Assembly (NCBI GenBank): GCA_039583875.1
Contig: CM077162.1
Coordinates: 114,544,589 to 114,608,588 of the forward strand
Source: Platanthera guangdongensis
Taxonomy: Eukaryota > Streptophyta > Magnoliopsida > Asparagales > Orchidaceae
Reading direction: 5' to 3'
Length of the DNA: 64,000 nt
Below, piece by piece: positions 44,520 to 55,426 of this stretch. Under the pieces are notes generated by a model. It made no database searches, was not told the DNA's origin, and saw only the letters and a list, made by a program, of their open reading frames with translations. Every line of letters begins with the position of its first letter. Positions within the stretch are counted from its first letter, which is position 1. The translations under genes were made by a program, and so were the position numbers.

Positions 44520-44531
44520 TGGTATCAAAGC
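44520..44531 (+). other. Primer binding site of the Tork-like copia
   Basis: TGGTATCAAAGC, directly after the LTR. One base differs from the usual TGGTATCAGAGC. Confidence 0.88.
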
Positions 44532-44642
44532 GAGGTTCAGTTGTGTGAGCAGTGATCAACCAGTGTTGTTACTTTGTGCTTGAGTAGTGATCAACCTGTG
44601 TTGGTGCTCGGAGCTTCTGAAAGGTTGTCAACAGATGTTGCA

Positions 44643-47600
44643 ATGGAAGGGAGTTTCGCAAGAGGTCTTGACATTGAACTCTTAACGCCGACTAACTTCA
44701 AGCAGTGGAAGTCGTGCATGAAGAGTTATCTTCTGGGTGAGGAGCTATGGGAGGTCGTCGGTGGTGACGACAGGCAGGAAGTTACAGCTGCGTTTGGTAC
44801 TGCTGAGCAAGTACGGCTCTGGAGAAAAACAAATGCTAAGACGGAGTTTATTCTCAAGAGGGCTGTGTTACCAGAGCTGTTTGATCACATCATTGGATGT
44901 GAGTCGGCTGCTGATATTTGGACAACCATTGATGAGTTGTTCAATAGGAAGAATGTGGCGCGACTTCAGTTTCTGGAGAATGAGTTGGCTAGAACAACTC
45001 AGGGAGACCTTTCCATCTCGAAGTACTTCTTAAAGATGAAGAGCTTGTGTGCTGAGCTGTCGGCACTTGATCCTGATGAACCTCTCTCTGAGGCAAAGAT
45101 GAAAAGACACATTATCCGCGGCTTGCGGAAGGAGTATGTGGCCTTTGTGACATCTGTTCAAGGGTGGGCTACTCAGCCGTCTCTGCTGGAGCTTGAGAAC
45201 CTGCTTGCCTCACAGGAGAGCTTGGCAAGGCAGATGGCTGGAGTGAATATCAATCAGGAAGGCAGTGAAGCTCTCTTCTCAGACAAGAAGAAAGGATGGG
45301 AAGGGAAGAAGATGAAGAAGCAGGTCGCTGGTGAGAAGGAGCCTTCAACATCTTATCAGCCGGAGAGGAGCAATGCTCCTAAGGACTGGAAGAAGAACCT
45401 GAAGTGTTACCGGTGTCATCAGCGAGGGCACTTCAAGCGGGACTGCAAGGTCAAACTGCAGCCTGGGCATGCTGCGGGAAAGGAGGAAGCTTGCTCAAGA
45501 AGTGAAGAAGCAGAATGGGGCGGAGCATTCATGACGGGCACTTGTGTCTGTGCCTTGTCTGCTGAGGACTTCAACGACGAGTGGATCGTGGACTCCGGGT
45601 GTGGTCATCACCTCACCAGAGACAAGTCAAAGTTCACCTCCATGCAAGCATACTCAGGTAATGAAGCTATTATCACTGCTGATAATACTGTTTATGCAGT
45701 AGAGAAAGAGGGGGTTGTGTCTTTGGGTAGTGATCAGGGGCCACTCACGTTAAGGAGTGTGTATCACGTACCGGGCATGAAGAAGAACCTCTTCTCGGTG
45801 ACCAATGCGGTGGACGCTGGTTATCACGTTCTGTTTGGGCCAACAGACGTGAGGTTCCTTCGCAACGTATCAGCGGTTAAGGCTGATGTTGCTCATGTAG
45901 GAAGGAGGGTGAAGAACTTGTTTGTTCTTGCCACAAATTCATATGTTGATCGTATGAGGGTCAATGATAGCGCTGCTATCTGGCATGAGAGGCTGGGGCA
46001 TGTAGGCATGGACAAGCTGAAGGCGATGGCTAGTAGAAGTTTGGTGAAGGGGTTGCCTAAGTTGTCCTCCTTTGGTGACGGGCATGTTTGCGCGGGCTGT
46101 CAATACGGTAAGGCACATCGCCTTCCGTTTGATAAATCACAAACAAGAAGCAAGCAACCATTGGAGTGCATTCATGGCGACCTGATGGGACCAACGGTCA
46201 CTGCCAGCCTTGGTGGAAGCAGATACATGCTTGTCTTGGTTGATGACTACTCAAGGTATACTTAGGTTTATTTCTTGAAGGAGAAGTCTGAATCCTTCCG
46301 GTTGTTTGTGGAGTTCAAGGAGTTGGTAGAAGGCCGGCTTGGCTTGCGGATCAAGAAGCTTAGAACGGACAACGGTGGTGAGTTTATCTCCTCCGAGTTT
46401 TATAACTTCTGCAGGAAGCACGGGATCCAACGAGAGATTACTTGTGCTCACACTCCACAACAAAATGGGGTAGCGGAGCGGAAGATCCGTCATTTGACGA
46501 AGACCTGCAAATGCTGGCTTCATGCGAAAGACATCCCAAGGTCCTTTTGGGCAGAGGGAATGTCTTGTGCTTCGTATGTCATCAACAGGATGCCACTCAG
46601 CCCAATCAACATGAAGACTCCTTTTGAGCTGTTGTTGAAGGAGAAGCTGGGTGTGGGACACCTAAGGGTGTTCGGTTCAACTTGCTATGTGCATGTCCCG
46701 GATGCTTCACGGACTAAGCTGGATGCAAAGGCAATGAAGCTTGTCTTTATTGGCTACGATGAGCGGAAGAAGGGATGGAAATGCATGGATCCTGCGACGA
46801 AAAAGTTCGTGGTGTCAAGAGACGTTGTCTTTGACGAGCTGACGTCGTATGGAGGTGGCTCGGTTGAGCTAACCGGGAATAGCAAGGTTGATGAAGCACC
46901 GGTGGTAGCTGCTGAAGGCTTGAAAGAGGAGCTTGTTGTTTCACCAGCAGCTCCTATTGCTTCTAACTCCGAGGCTGAGCCTTCTGGCTCAGGAAGCAGA
47001 GGGAGCACTGCTCAATGCTTGCCCCAAGTAGGAGTTGAGCCCGAAGAAGCAACAGAAGCAGTGAGCAAGGAGCCGACCCTTCGGAGATCGAAGAGGGTTA
47101 TTAAGCCTCCAGCTCGGTACTGTGATGGGAATGCAGTGAGCTTTGTCTCCTGCTTCTTTGCAGGTCCTCTGGATGAGCGAGAGCCTGCAACCTTCAACGA
47201 GCCCACTGGAGTTAAGGAGTGGGAAGATGCCATGAAGGAAGAGATTGATGCTCTGAAGAATAATGAAACCTGGGACCTTGTGCCCAAGGTTGATGACATT
47301 ACTCCGGTTACTTGCAAGTGGGTGTATAAGTTGAAGAAGAAGGCTGATGGAAGCATTGATAGGTTCAAGGCTCGCCTGGTCGCTAGAGGATTCTCACAGC
47401 AGTATGGAGAAGACTATGAGGAGACATTTAGTCCGGTTGCAAAGATGACTTCAGTCAGAGTGGTGATGGCCTTGGCTGCTAGCAAGGGATGGAGAATGTG
47501 ACAACTCGATTTGAAGAATGTCTTTCTTTACGGAGAGATTGACAAGGACATCTTCATGGATCAACCGCTCGGATTTATTTCTGAAGATCATCCGGACTAT

Positions 47601-48728
47601 GTCTGCAAACTCAGGAAGGCTCTCTATGGGTTGAAGCAAGCTCCTAGAGCTTGGTATGAGAAGATTGCAGAGTACTTGCAATTCTGTGGATACCTTGCTT
47701 CCAACTCGGATTCAAGCTTGTTCGTCAAGAAGAAGGGGGAGCTTCTAGTCTTGGTCCTACTGTATGTGGATGACATGATCATCACAGGGAATTCGGAGGG
47801 GGAAGTAGCAAGGCTCAGGGCAGAGCTTGCTATACGCTTCGAGATGAAAAACTTGGGAGAGCTTCATCACTTTCTCGGTCTTGAGGTGGAGAGGAAGGAG
47901 TGCGGGATTCTCATTTGCCAGAAAGGGTATGCAGATCGCATTGTGAAGCGGTTTGGCATGGGCGAAGGGAAGAAGTGCTCTACTCCACTGGAACATGGGT
48001 TGAATCTTCGACGAGATGAGGGAAGGGTTCTTCATGATCCCTTAGTGTTCAGGGCTCTTGTTGGGAGCTTGATCTACCTGACGATTACAAGGCCAGACAT
48101 TGCTTACGCTGTTGGCCGAGTAAGTCGATTTATGGCTGAACCAAGACAATCTCATCTAGTGGCGGCAAAGCATATCTTGAAGTATGTCAAGTCAACTTCT
48201 GATATGGGACTTCTCTATAGAAGGGACGCAGATTTTGCCTTGCTTGGGTACACGGATGCTGACTATGGCGGTGATTCGGATGATCGAAGGTCGACTTCAG
48301 GTTATGTGCTCACTTGCGGTTCAGCTAGCATCTCGTGGTGTAGCAAGAAGCAGGACTCGGTGTCCGTCTCAACTACGGAGGCAGAGTATAAGGCTTCGGC
48401 CTTGGCTGCTTGGGAAGTCATCTGGTTGAGGAGGCTTATAGAGGATATCCATGAAGAAGTGCAAGAGCCTACTTTACTCTGGGGTGACAATGAGAGTGCT
48501 CTCAAGCTGGTAAACAATCCAGTGTGTCACGACAGGACCAAGCACATTGAGATCGATCACCACTTCATACGGGAGAAGGTGTTGGAGGGATCTCTGTTGG
48601 TCGGGCATGTTCGGAGTGAAGATAATCTTGCTGACATCTTCACGAAGCCACTGTCGAAGGGGCCCTTTGAGCGGTTGCGCAGCTTGCTGGGCTTGATCAC
48701 CACTTCTCACTTCAAGGGGGAGTGTTGA
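44643..48728 (+). pseudogene. gag-pol: Copia Gag-Pol polyprotein, full length with two nonsense codons
   Basis: One frame of about 1361 codons. Gag has LLTPTNFKQWKSCMKSYL and the knuckle CYRCHQRGHFKRDC (near 45405). The protease has WIVDSGCGHHLT (near 45585). The pre-integrase zinc region has WHERLGHVGMDKL and CAGCQYGKAHRLPF. Integrase has HGDLMGP, LRTDNGGEF and TPQQNGVAERK. RT has CKWVYKLKKKADGSIDRFKA, KNVFLYGEIDKDIFMDQP and the active site YVDDMIITGNS. RNase H has LLGYTDADYGGDSDDRRSTS, TEAEYKASA and NLADIFTKPLSK. TAG at 46263-46265 and TGA at 47499-47501 each stand where Trp is expected (YTWVY and RMWQLD). The stop at 48726 is inside the LTR. Confidence 0.92.
48711..48722 (+). other. Polypurine tract of the Tork-like copia
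   Basis: TTCAAGGGGGAG, directly before the LTR start TGTTGAAA. Confidence 0.9.
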
Positions 48729-50401
48729 AATTTGTGAAGTGGAAGTGGTTGATGGGACAGGCCGGGCGGCCTGGGCGGACAGACTTGGCGGACTGGGCGG
48801 ACTGGGCGGACTGGGCGGACTGGGCGGACTGGGCGGACTGCGTCCTAGTGATAAGTATAGTGGAAGCCGGTTGTTCTTCTGAGCGGGTTGTACGGATGAA
48901 GTCCGCGGATTGTGCGGCCTGTTATCTGTGCAAAAAGGCTGTGGTTTAGCCAAGGAGTGGCCTGAGCGGATAGCGGCTTGCGGACTGGTGCATTGCTCAG
49001 TGGCCGCGTTGCAAGCTTGTGTAATCGGCGGTTTGGCTCATGTCCGCGGGAAGGTTGCGGACTGGCGTATCCGCGGTGTGTGTTGTTGCGGACTGAGCTT
49101 AGAGCTTGGCTGTGGCCTTGTCGAGCTCTGGTGGTACAGCAGGTGCTTTGTTGTGAAGGTCTTTGGCGGACTGGTGTGTGGAGTCCGGGAGGTGGTCGTT
49201 GCTTTGGGCAGGTGTGCGGGTAGCTTGCGGACTGCTGGCGGTCTGTGTGCTAGGATGTTTGGCGGACGGAGCTATGTCCGCCATGCTCGCATCAGGCCTT
49301 TGATAGTTCTGGACTTGGTCACACATTGTGCCAAGACCAGGGTGTCCGCAGTATCCGCCAAGTCCGCTGTTGACCGGGCGGACTATTGCTAACTCTGCCT
49401 TTGGTCGTGGACTTGTGGCGGATGGAGGCTTGAGTCTTGTTCTATGCGGACTGCCTCGGGATTGTGCAGACAGCCAATGAAGGGGGTTGTTGTCCTGCAG
49501 TGGTTGTAGGCTTTGCGGGCTGATGCCTTGTCCGCATAGCTTAGGCGGACTGAAGTGGGTTCGCCAAAGTTGCCTTGCTCCTGAAGGTTTATTCCTTGGT
49601 ATCCGGCTAAGTCCATGCGGACTCGGCGGACGGTGTTTTGCTATCGCGCGGGCTAGGGCGGTGTCACTATCTCTAGGGCGGTGACCACACTCCTCACCTC
49701 GCCTATAAATAGGATCGCCCCGACACATCTACAGTAAATTGAGTGAACAGTAAGTTGGGTTGGGCGAGGAGCTGCGGTCTCAGTTTTCTGTCCGCGCGGA
49801 TTGATTCAGAGCTGACGGTTTGTTGTGTGCAGGTCGCGCGGGTAGCTTCAAGGAGCCAGGAGTTTGGCTTTGACTTCGGTCAAGTACTTGGAAGTGTGCG
49901 GTCTCTGCGGATTCAGCAGGTCGCTCTGCGGCTTGTCGGTTCTCTGTTTCAACTTTGCCAGTGCCAATAACCTGTCCGCCGGTCTCAGGCGGGTAGGCGG
50001 TCTGTTCCTCAGTTTCTCAGCAGGAGGTGAATAACGGTGTGTCCGCGCGGCCTCGCGGCTTCGGCGTACTCCGTGTCTATTCGGCGGATTGCAGCATAGC
50101 TCGGGCGGCTTCGGTGGGCTTGGCGACCTCGGCAGTCTCGGCGGATTCCGGTGCTGTCCGCCCGGCTTGTTTTGTGTAACTTTCTGTGATAGCTTGTGTA
50201 CTAGCGAAATCATGTCTCGCTACGTATACCTCGTCTTATAAAGAAGAGGAATGTATAAAAGACATGCTTGTGCTTCCATTGTTTGTTGGTGTTAACCTTT
50301 GTTGCTTGGTTTCCGCTGGTTCAAAGTGTGAACTGGGTAGTGCCAAAGATATTAATTTGGCATTTGGGCTACCTTGCTAACCACTTTGAGAAAATTCAAC
50401 A
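48723..50401 (+). repeat. 3' LTR of the Tork-like copia (1679 bp)
   Basis: Pairs with 42881-44519. It is 40 bases longer, mainly through a 9-bp repeat expansion at 48787-48840. Confidence 0.93.
48787..48840 (+). repeat. Minisatellite: six exact GGCGGACTG units
   Basis: Six 9-bp units in the 3' LTR. The 5' LTR has one exact and one diverged unit at the same place (about 42945-42962). The expansion postdates insertion or occurred in one LTR only. Confidence 0.92.
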
Positions 50402-50406
50402 CTTAC

Positions 50407-51051
50407 TGGATGAGGGATTCTAAGAATAAGATAAAAACTAGAAAGAAGAGAAGGAGATACTCTCCACCACCACAGCATAGGAGAGGTCCTCCTCCTCCTC
50501 CTACAGCTGGATCAGCAGGCAGCATTTCTCAAGTACAAAAGTCTACTACTTCCTATCAATTCAGATCATCTTACAGCAGCAGCAAACAGCAACACAGTTC
50601 TCAACGTAGTAAACAACAATACAAGAAGCAAAACAGTCAACAGCAAAAATCAGAAGATAATCAGAAAGAAGATTCTAGTCCAGAGAGACCTCCCTCTCCA
50701 ACATATGATCCTGAAATGGATCCTAATTCTAGAATGACTAGATTCAAGGAAATTATAACTCTTTCACAGATCAGAAAAGCCAAGAAAGAAGGCAAAGATA
50801 GTTCTCAATATTCAACTATGTCTTCTTACAGAAAGAAAGAATTGGATAAATATCAGGTACAAAAACTTTTCAATGTTGATTCTTATATGACTTTACATCT
50901 TGAAGCAGTTGTGCCAGGAGCTGCTTTTGTGAAAGTTTTTGGAGCAGAAGACATGAAGATGACTATAAGAGAAGCAGTTGATCCCAAGAGAGAGATAATC
51001 TTCACTAAACCATCTTCTGAAACTTCACAGGATGCTACAAAGAAAGTTTGA
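50407..51051 (+). pseudogene. Envelope-like ORF of the SIRE-like element, 3' part
   Basis: Resumes after the inserted copia at its CTTAC TSD. It has a basic stretch (NKIKTRKKRRRYSPPP), a Ser/Gln-rich part, SPERPPSPTYDPEMDPNSRM, and TLSQIRKAKKEGKDSSQ, then LFNVDSYMTLHLEAVV to a stop at 51049-51051. The frame is open for about 215 codons. No domain was recognised beyond its place in the SIRE env-like ORF. Confidence 0.7.
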
Positions 51052-51221
51052 CAGATTTTCCACTTCTGTTTTTTTTAACTTAATTATTATTTGTTGTAAA
51101 TATTTCACAAGCCACCTTGCTTATATATCTGCTGAAACATTATAATTCTGCCAGATATTATTTTATGCTTTGTGATTTTTTTTATGTTATTCATAGTGAC
51201 CTCACCCAAATAGGGAGAGAT
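51052..51221 (+). other. SIRE 3' untranslated region with PPT
   Basis: A short T-rich stretch ending TAGGGAGAGAT at 51211-51221, directly before the 3' LTR. This is the polypurine tract. Confidence 0.75.
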
Positions 51222-52831
51222 TGTTGGAACCCCACCTATGTTTAGGGTTGATTTAGGCTAGGTTCACTATTATGATTATTAGATGACCCAACATGTATAG
51301 TCTAGAGTCATAGGTTTTTATCAGGGTCAAGGTCAGTCAACAACCTATATTGATTGATTCTCACCTTCAAAAGACTTAGAGACAGAAAACCTGCAAAGAA
51401 AATCAGTTTTCTAAGAGACAGAAAGTCGTTCGAAGATTAGCTGAACAGTGTTCGACAATCGTCGATCTCAGATCGACGAACTCAGATTTCTTCTCTGAGT
51501 TGAGTTCGACGAAAGCCTACCTGAGATCGACGAACTCCGATCTCACCTCAATAGTTCATCTCGACAAAAGACTATCTCTGTTCGACGAACTAGGAGCTCA
51601 GTTTGGCAAGTTAATTTTCTGGTCAACGATCTTGGAGCTCAGCTCGACAAAGGAGAAGTTTCAGTTCGACGAATTTGGATCTCAGGTCGACGAGAATTTG
51701 CTGAGTTCGACTAATTTCTCCCAGTTTCAGTTCGACGAATTTGGATCTCAGGTCGACGAGAATTTGCTGAGTTCGACTATTTCTCTGATTGATTTCAGTT
51801 CGACTAAGGCAGATGATTTTCAAATTATATTATAATATGTCTGTAATACTCTGATAATTAATGCACAACATTCTTATGAATATAGTCGTTCCATTACAAC
51901 ATTAATTATGGTCTTCACAGAGTTATTACTTGACTTATTTTATTGGGACAGTTGGGGAAACTCATTAAAGACAAATTCCAGCCGTTTAGCTACCAGAATT
52001 TCTGCAGTCATTCAAGGAAAGTAATTCAAAATTCAAACGCTGAAATCTGTATGGAATATATATAAGGATTATTTTTTTAGAGATAGAAGGAAGTCAGTTA
52101 ACTATGACGAAAAAGAATATTTTACAGAAAACTGAAAGAAGAATAGCTCTTATACAACTCAAGTTCTTCATCAGTTTTTGTTTCAGGGCTTTCAAGATAC
52201 AATCCATCAACATCTGTCTAAAAGCTTCCTGAAAATCAACAAGCAATCTGAAGGCCTACACCAGGAGCAAAGCTTCCATTCTCCTGAACTATTCTACATC
52301 TCAGGGGGAGTTTTGACAACAGCAACAATCCACTAGTCTTATCAGAACATTGAGAAAGAGAAGACAATATCAATTTTATTTTCTCACTGTGTACAGGATT
52401 TTAACTCCCTTCAAAAGTTATCCCTTTGGTGGTTAAGTCTCTTGATCAAAAAACTTAATTTGGTTTTTGGGCACCTGATCAAAAGCTCAAAGGGTTGCTA
52501 GATCTCCCTTAAAAAATAGATCTTGTGGTGACAGATCACCTGAGCAAAAATCTGTGGTGGCAGGGCACCTGATCAAAAACCTGTACTGGATTCCTACCAG
52601 GTTGGTAGAAGTGTGGATGTACCCAGATTTATTGGGGAACCACTATAAATTTTCTTATGTCATCTAGTTGTGCTCTATTCTTTATTTTGCTGTGTTGTGA
52701 TATATATATTTCATTTTCTTATATATATATCATTTTTTTTAATCCGCTGTGTAAAAATAACTCAAAAGTTTTTAAAACGCTCTATTCACCCCCCACTATA
52801 GAGTAAAGATAAGATCTATCCCTCACTTTCA
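51222..52831 (+). repeat. 3' LTR of the SIRE-like element
   Basis: Pairs with 36971-38599, with many scattered differences, so the insertion is older than the copia inside it. Followed by TSD CAGTC. Confidence 0.92.
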
Positions 52832-52836
52832 CAGTC

Positions 52837-53257
52837 TTATGATTTGTGGGACCAAAATCGATGTGCCACTTACCATAAGTAACCACATGCGTGCTATTTG
52901 AAGATGTGATAATGGAGGGAATTGTAGTAGGAGGTCGCGGTGGAGCCGCGATAGGCTAATTCCAATAAGCTTAGAGAGGCGAGATGAAGTTGTTAGTAGT
53001 CGCAAGAATAGATCACGGTCCCAAGGAGTAGTCAGCACTTGCAGAAAGGACACTTAAGGGACAATCACACGTCGTTGGAGGCACTCGTTGGAGGCACAAG
53101 TTGGAGAGGGTCAATCGTCCCTGGAGTGTGCTCATTGGATGACGGAACTCTAGCAAATAACGATGAATATCCTGTGGGAGGAGGGATACGAAGGGGTCGG
53201 CGATCATTCATAGACTGAGCTCGGCGTGAGAGATACATGTTGCATCTAGTGGCCAAC
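52837..53257 (-). pseudogene. Possible copia gag/protease remnant
   Basis: On the - strand near 52840-52880 the frame reads KWHIDFGPTNHKT, which resembles the copia protease start WIIDSGATDHMT, but the catalytic Asp-Ser/Thr-Gly is altered. Upstream short ORFs are Ser/Pro-rich (MNDRRPLRIPPPTGYSS) with no other recognised domain. A decayed copia is the best guess. It directly follows the SIRE TSD, so it is the flank of that insertion. Confidence 0.35.
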
Positions 53258-55146
53258 CTTACAGGTGGGGGGAGGTGAATAAGGTTTGCAGAGATATACT
53301 GGAGGTTAAAAACATATTTTTGAAACAAGGAGCAAACTTTCTGGAACTATCGCCAATTGATATAAACATTGATGATGATATCAACCGAAGGCTTGTTCTT
53401 TGCTACCTAAAATTGTGTCAGCGTACACACAGAAATCAATTCAAATACTATGTAGTGAAGACATATTATTAAGGAACAAGCAAATAAAAATGATTTCATT
53501 GAATATAAGAAATGATGTTTACAAATTTGAAACTATATCTCCATGACGTCGGAGATCGGAGGCGGTGAATCAATAACTTTTGTGGTTTTTATACCGACCC
53601 ACTTCTAGGATCGGTTGACTCTCTCTCTTTTTTCCAAGAAAATTGACGAGTCTACTAGATCTCACAGATCTAGACGTCCTCCATGGAAGATTTCCATAGA
53701 TACCTCCCAAGAATCTGACGACCTCCCAAGTCGATTTCTCACGAACTCCCAAAAATTTGACGTCCACCCCAGATGATTTCTCCGCACAAAGTACAACAGG
53801 AAATACAAGAGAAGAAAGATAATATATTAATGAAATTCTGCTCCCTCAAAATAGGTCTCCGGAGGCGACGAGCGATCAGTATTTTTGATTCTCGTTACTT
53901 GGGCACTCCATCGTCTTCAGAATATCGTTCAAGTATTCCTTCTCCGAAGATCTTCTTTGTTCTTGAAAGAGGGAAGGGTTCTTCTCCTTGTATGGGCGGC
54001 TCGATGCAGCAGAGATGACAAGGAGGCCTCTGGACGTTCGGTGGTTCTACCCTCTCGTCTGGAAAATAAAGCGCCTTTATATATTATAAAAATCAATATC
54101 GCCGACTGTATTTATATCGCCTGGCGATAGCATTTTTGGCACGTCTAGTCCAGCTGTCCCGCTCTATGATCGGAAGGCGTCAAAACATTCCTTTGTCTTT
54201 TTTTCTGAAATTGCATGGATCACGATTTGACAGCTTGCTTGGACTGTATAAGGATGGGTAGCCAGCTCTTCCGTTTATATTTTTGTTACCAAATTTGGTT
54301 CTTGACACTTTTCCAACTTTGGTACTTACATGGATCGTTGACCTGGACAATCCAGTAACGCGGGGTGATCGCAATATCGCAGGCAATTGTTGATGACTTT
54401 CTCGATATAGTCTGCTGATATTGCCTGTCACGACAATATTTCCAGCTGTCACATTGATCGACGATATCGTTGGGCGATATTTATAAAGCCAGCGATAGCT
54501 AAAACTTCCCACTGAGTCTTGTTGTCTTCACGAAGATATTATGCACTCTTCACGACGATATAACTGTCTTCATGACTTAATTGAGTCTTCACGGCAAAGC
54601 TTCAATCTTCATAACGACATGGAGTCTTCTCAATGATATAGACCTTGTCTCGACGATATAGGAGTTGTCTCGACGATATAGGAGTTGTCTCGATGATATA
54701 GGCAGTGGAGGCTCGTCACGATGATATGAAGTTTTGTCTCGACGATATAGGACTTATCTCGACAATATAGGCAGTGGAGGCTCATCACGACGATATGAAG
54801 TCTTCGTCTCGACGATATTTTTGCCTTGGCCTCGAGCAAGACCTGTCTCGACGACATGGAGTCTTCTCGACGACATGGAGTCTTCTCGACGACATGGAGT
54901 CTTCTCGACGACATTTGTTTTAGCCTCAGGCAAGACCTGTCTTGACGATATGGAGTCTTCTCGACGATATTTGACTTAACCTCAAGCAAGACCTGTCTTG
55001 GCGACTTGGAATCTTCTCGATGATATTTCCCTAAGCCTCGAGCTTGACCCTTCAACCTGCACACTATACCCAAAATATGTATGATCAAATACAACTTGAG
55101 ATTTGGTATTATCAAACCGGAAAGATGTAAAACACGTGTTCCAACA
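53258..55146 (-). repeat. LTR of a - strand copia element (left limit uncertain)
   Basis: On the - strand an LTR start TGTTGGAACACG at 55146 follows a PPT-like AAAAAAAGGAGTT. The other end may be near 53258, where the - strand reads TTATTCACCTCCCCCCACC, a stretch like the ends of some copia LTRs. No partner LTR is in the window. A region of CGATAT motifs lies inside it. Confidence 0.5.
54630..55030 (+). repeat. TCTCGACGATAT/GACGACATGGAGTCT repeat array
   Basis: Some 15 copies of a TCTCGACGAYAT core at 54645-55020, in subfamilies (GACGATATAGGAGTTGTC about 54650-54690; CGACGACATGGAGTCTTCT at 54851-54915). CGATAT palindromes also occur at 54100-54170 and 54370-54480, before a TTTATAAAG box near 54479. 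On the - strand the array is in the first 500 bases of the LTR. Confidence 0.8.
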
Positions 55147-55426
55147 AACTCCTTTTTTTGATAATAACCAATCTCGTCCATAGGATATAAATTACACAGA
55201 ACAGGATATGACTTGGTATAGTGTAAAAACAACAAACAATGTACAATAATCAGGTTTATATCTATCAATATACCATTCTGAATTAACACTCAACCATTTG
55301 GTGTGAGATCTTGCACTAGAGGCATGAATTCCCTTATATTTGTGCTCCCCTACTTATGTGCACGCATGCTCCCCATACATATGATCTTCCCTAGAAGTCT
55401 AACATAGAACTAGCTCATGAACGTTC
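55147..55426 (-). other. 3' non-coding end of the - strand copia
   Basis: On the - strand this carries several GGGGAGCA-type tracts (near 55345 and 55365) and TTATTATCAAAAAAAGGAG just before the LTR. This style of 3' end is known from Tork-like copia elements. It continues at 63714 after the inserted element. Confidence 0.55.

Larger units (their letters stand above)
42881..50401 (+). mobile_element. Nearly complete Ty1/copia element (Tork-like) inside the SIRE envelope-like ORF
   Basis: LTRs are 42881-44519 and 48723-50401. TSD CTTAC is at 42876-42880 and 50402-50406. The PBS reads TGGTATCAAAGC. One polyprotein frame from 44643 to 48728 carries gag, protease, integrase, RT and RNase H and is broken only by two nonsense codons. 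The PPT TTCAAGGGGGAG precedes the 3' LTR. Domain order is copia. A Tork-like lineage is inferred from protein style and long LTRs. Confidence 0.93.
36971..52831 (+). mobile_element. SIRE/Maximus-like Ty1/copia element with envelope-like ORF, pol deleted
   Basis: LTRs are 36971-38599 and 51222-52831 (about 1.6 kb, TGTTGGAACCCC...CTTTCA). The TSD CAGTC is at 36966-36970 and 52832-52836. The PBS is of initiator-Met type. gag with a CCHC knuckle is followed at once by the last bases of RNase H, so about 3.5 kb of pol is missing if the ancestor was normal. An envelope-like ORF lies between pol and the 3' LTR, which is the hallmark of the SIRE/Maximus group. A complete younger copia is inserted in that ORF. 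Confidence 0.88.

Noticed and set aside
54630..55030. CRISPR-like array
   Set aside because: The repeats are short, variable and unevenly spaced, in a plant LTR with no cas genes. They are tandem LTR motifs.
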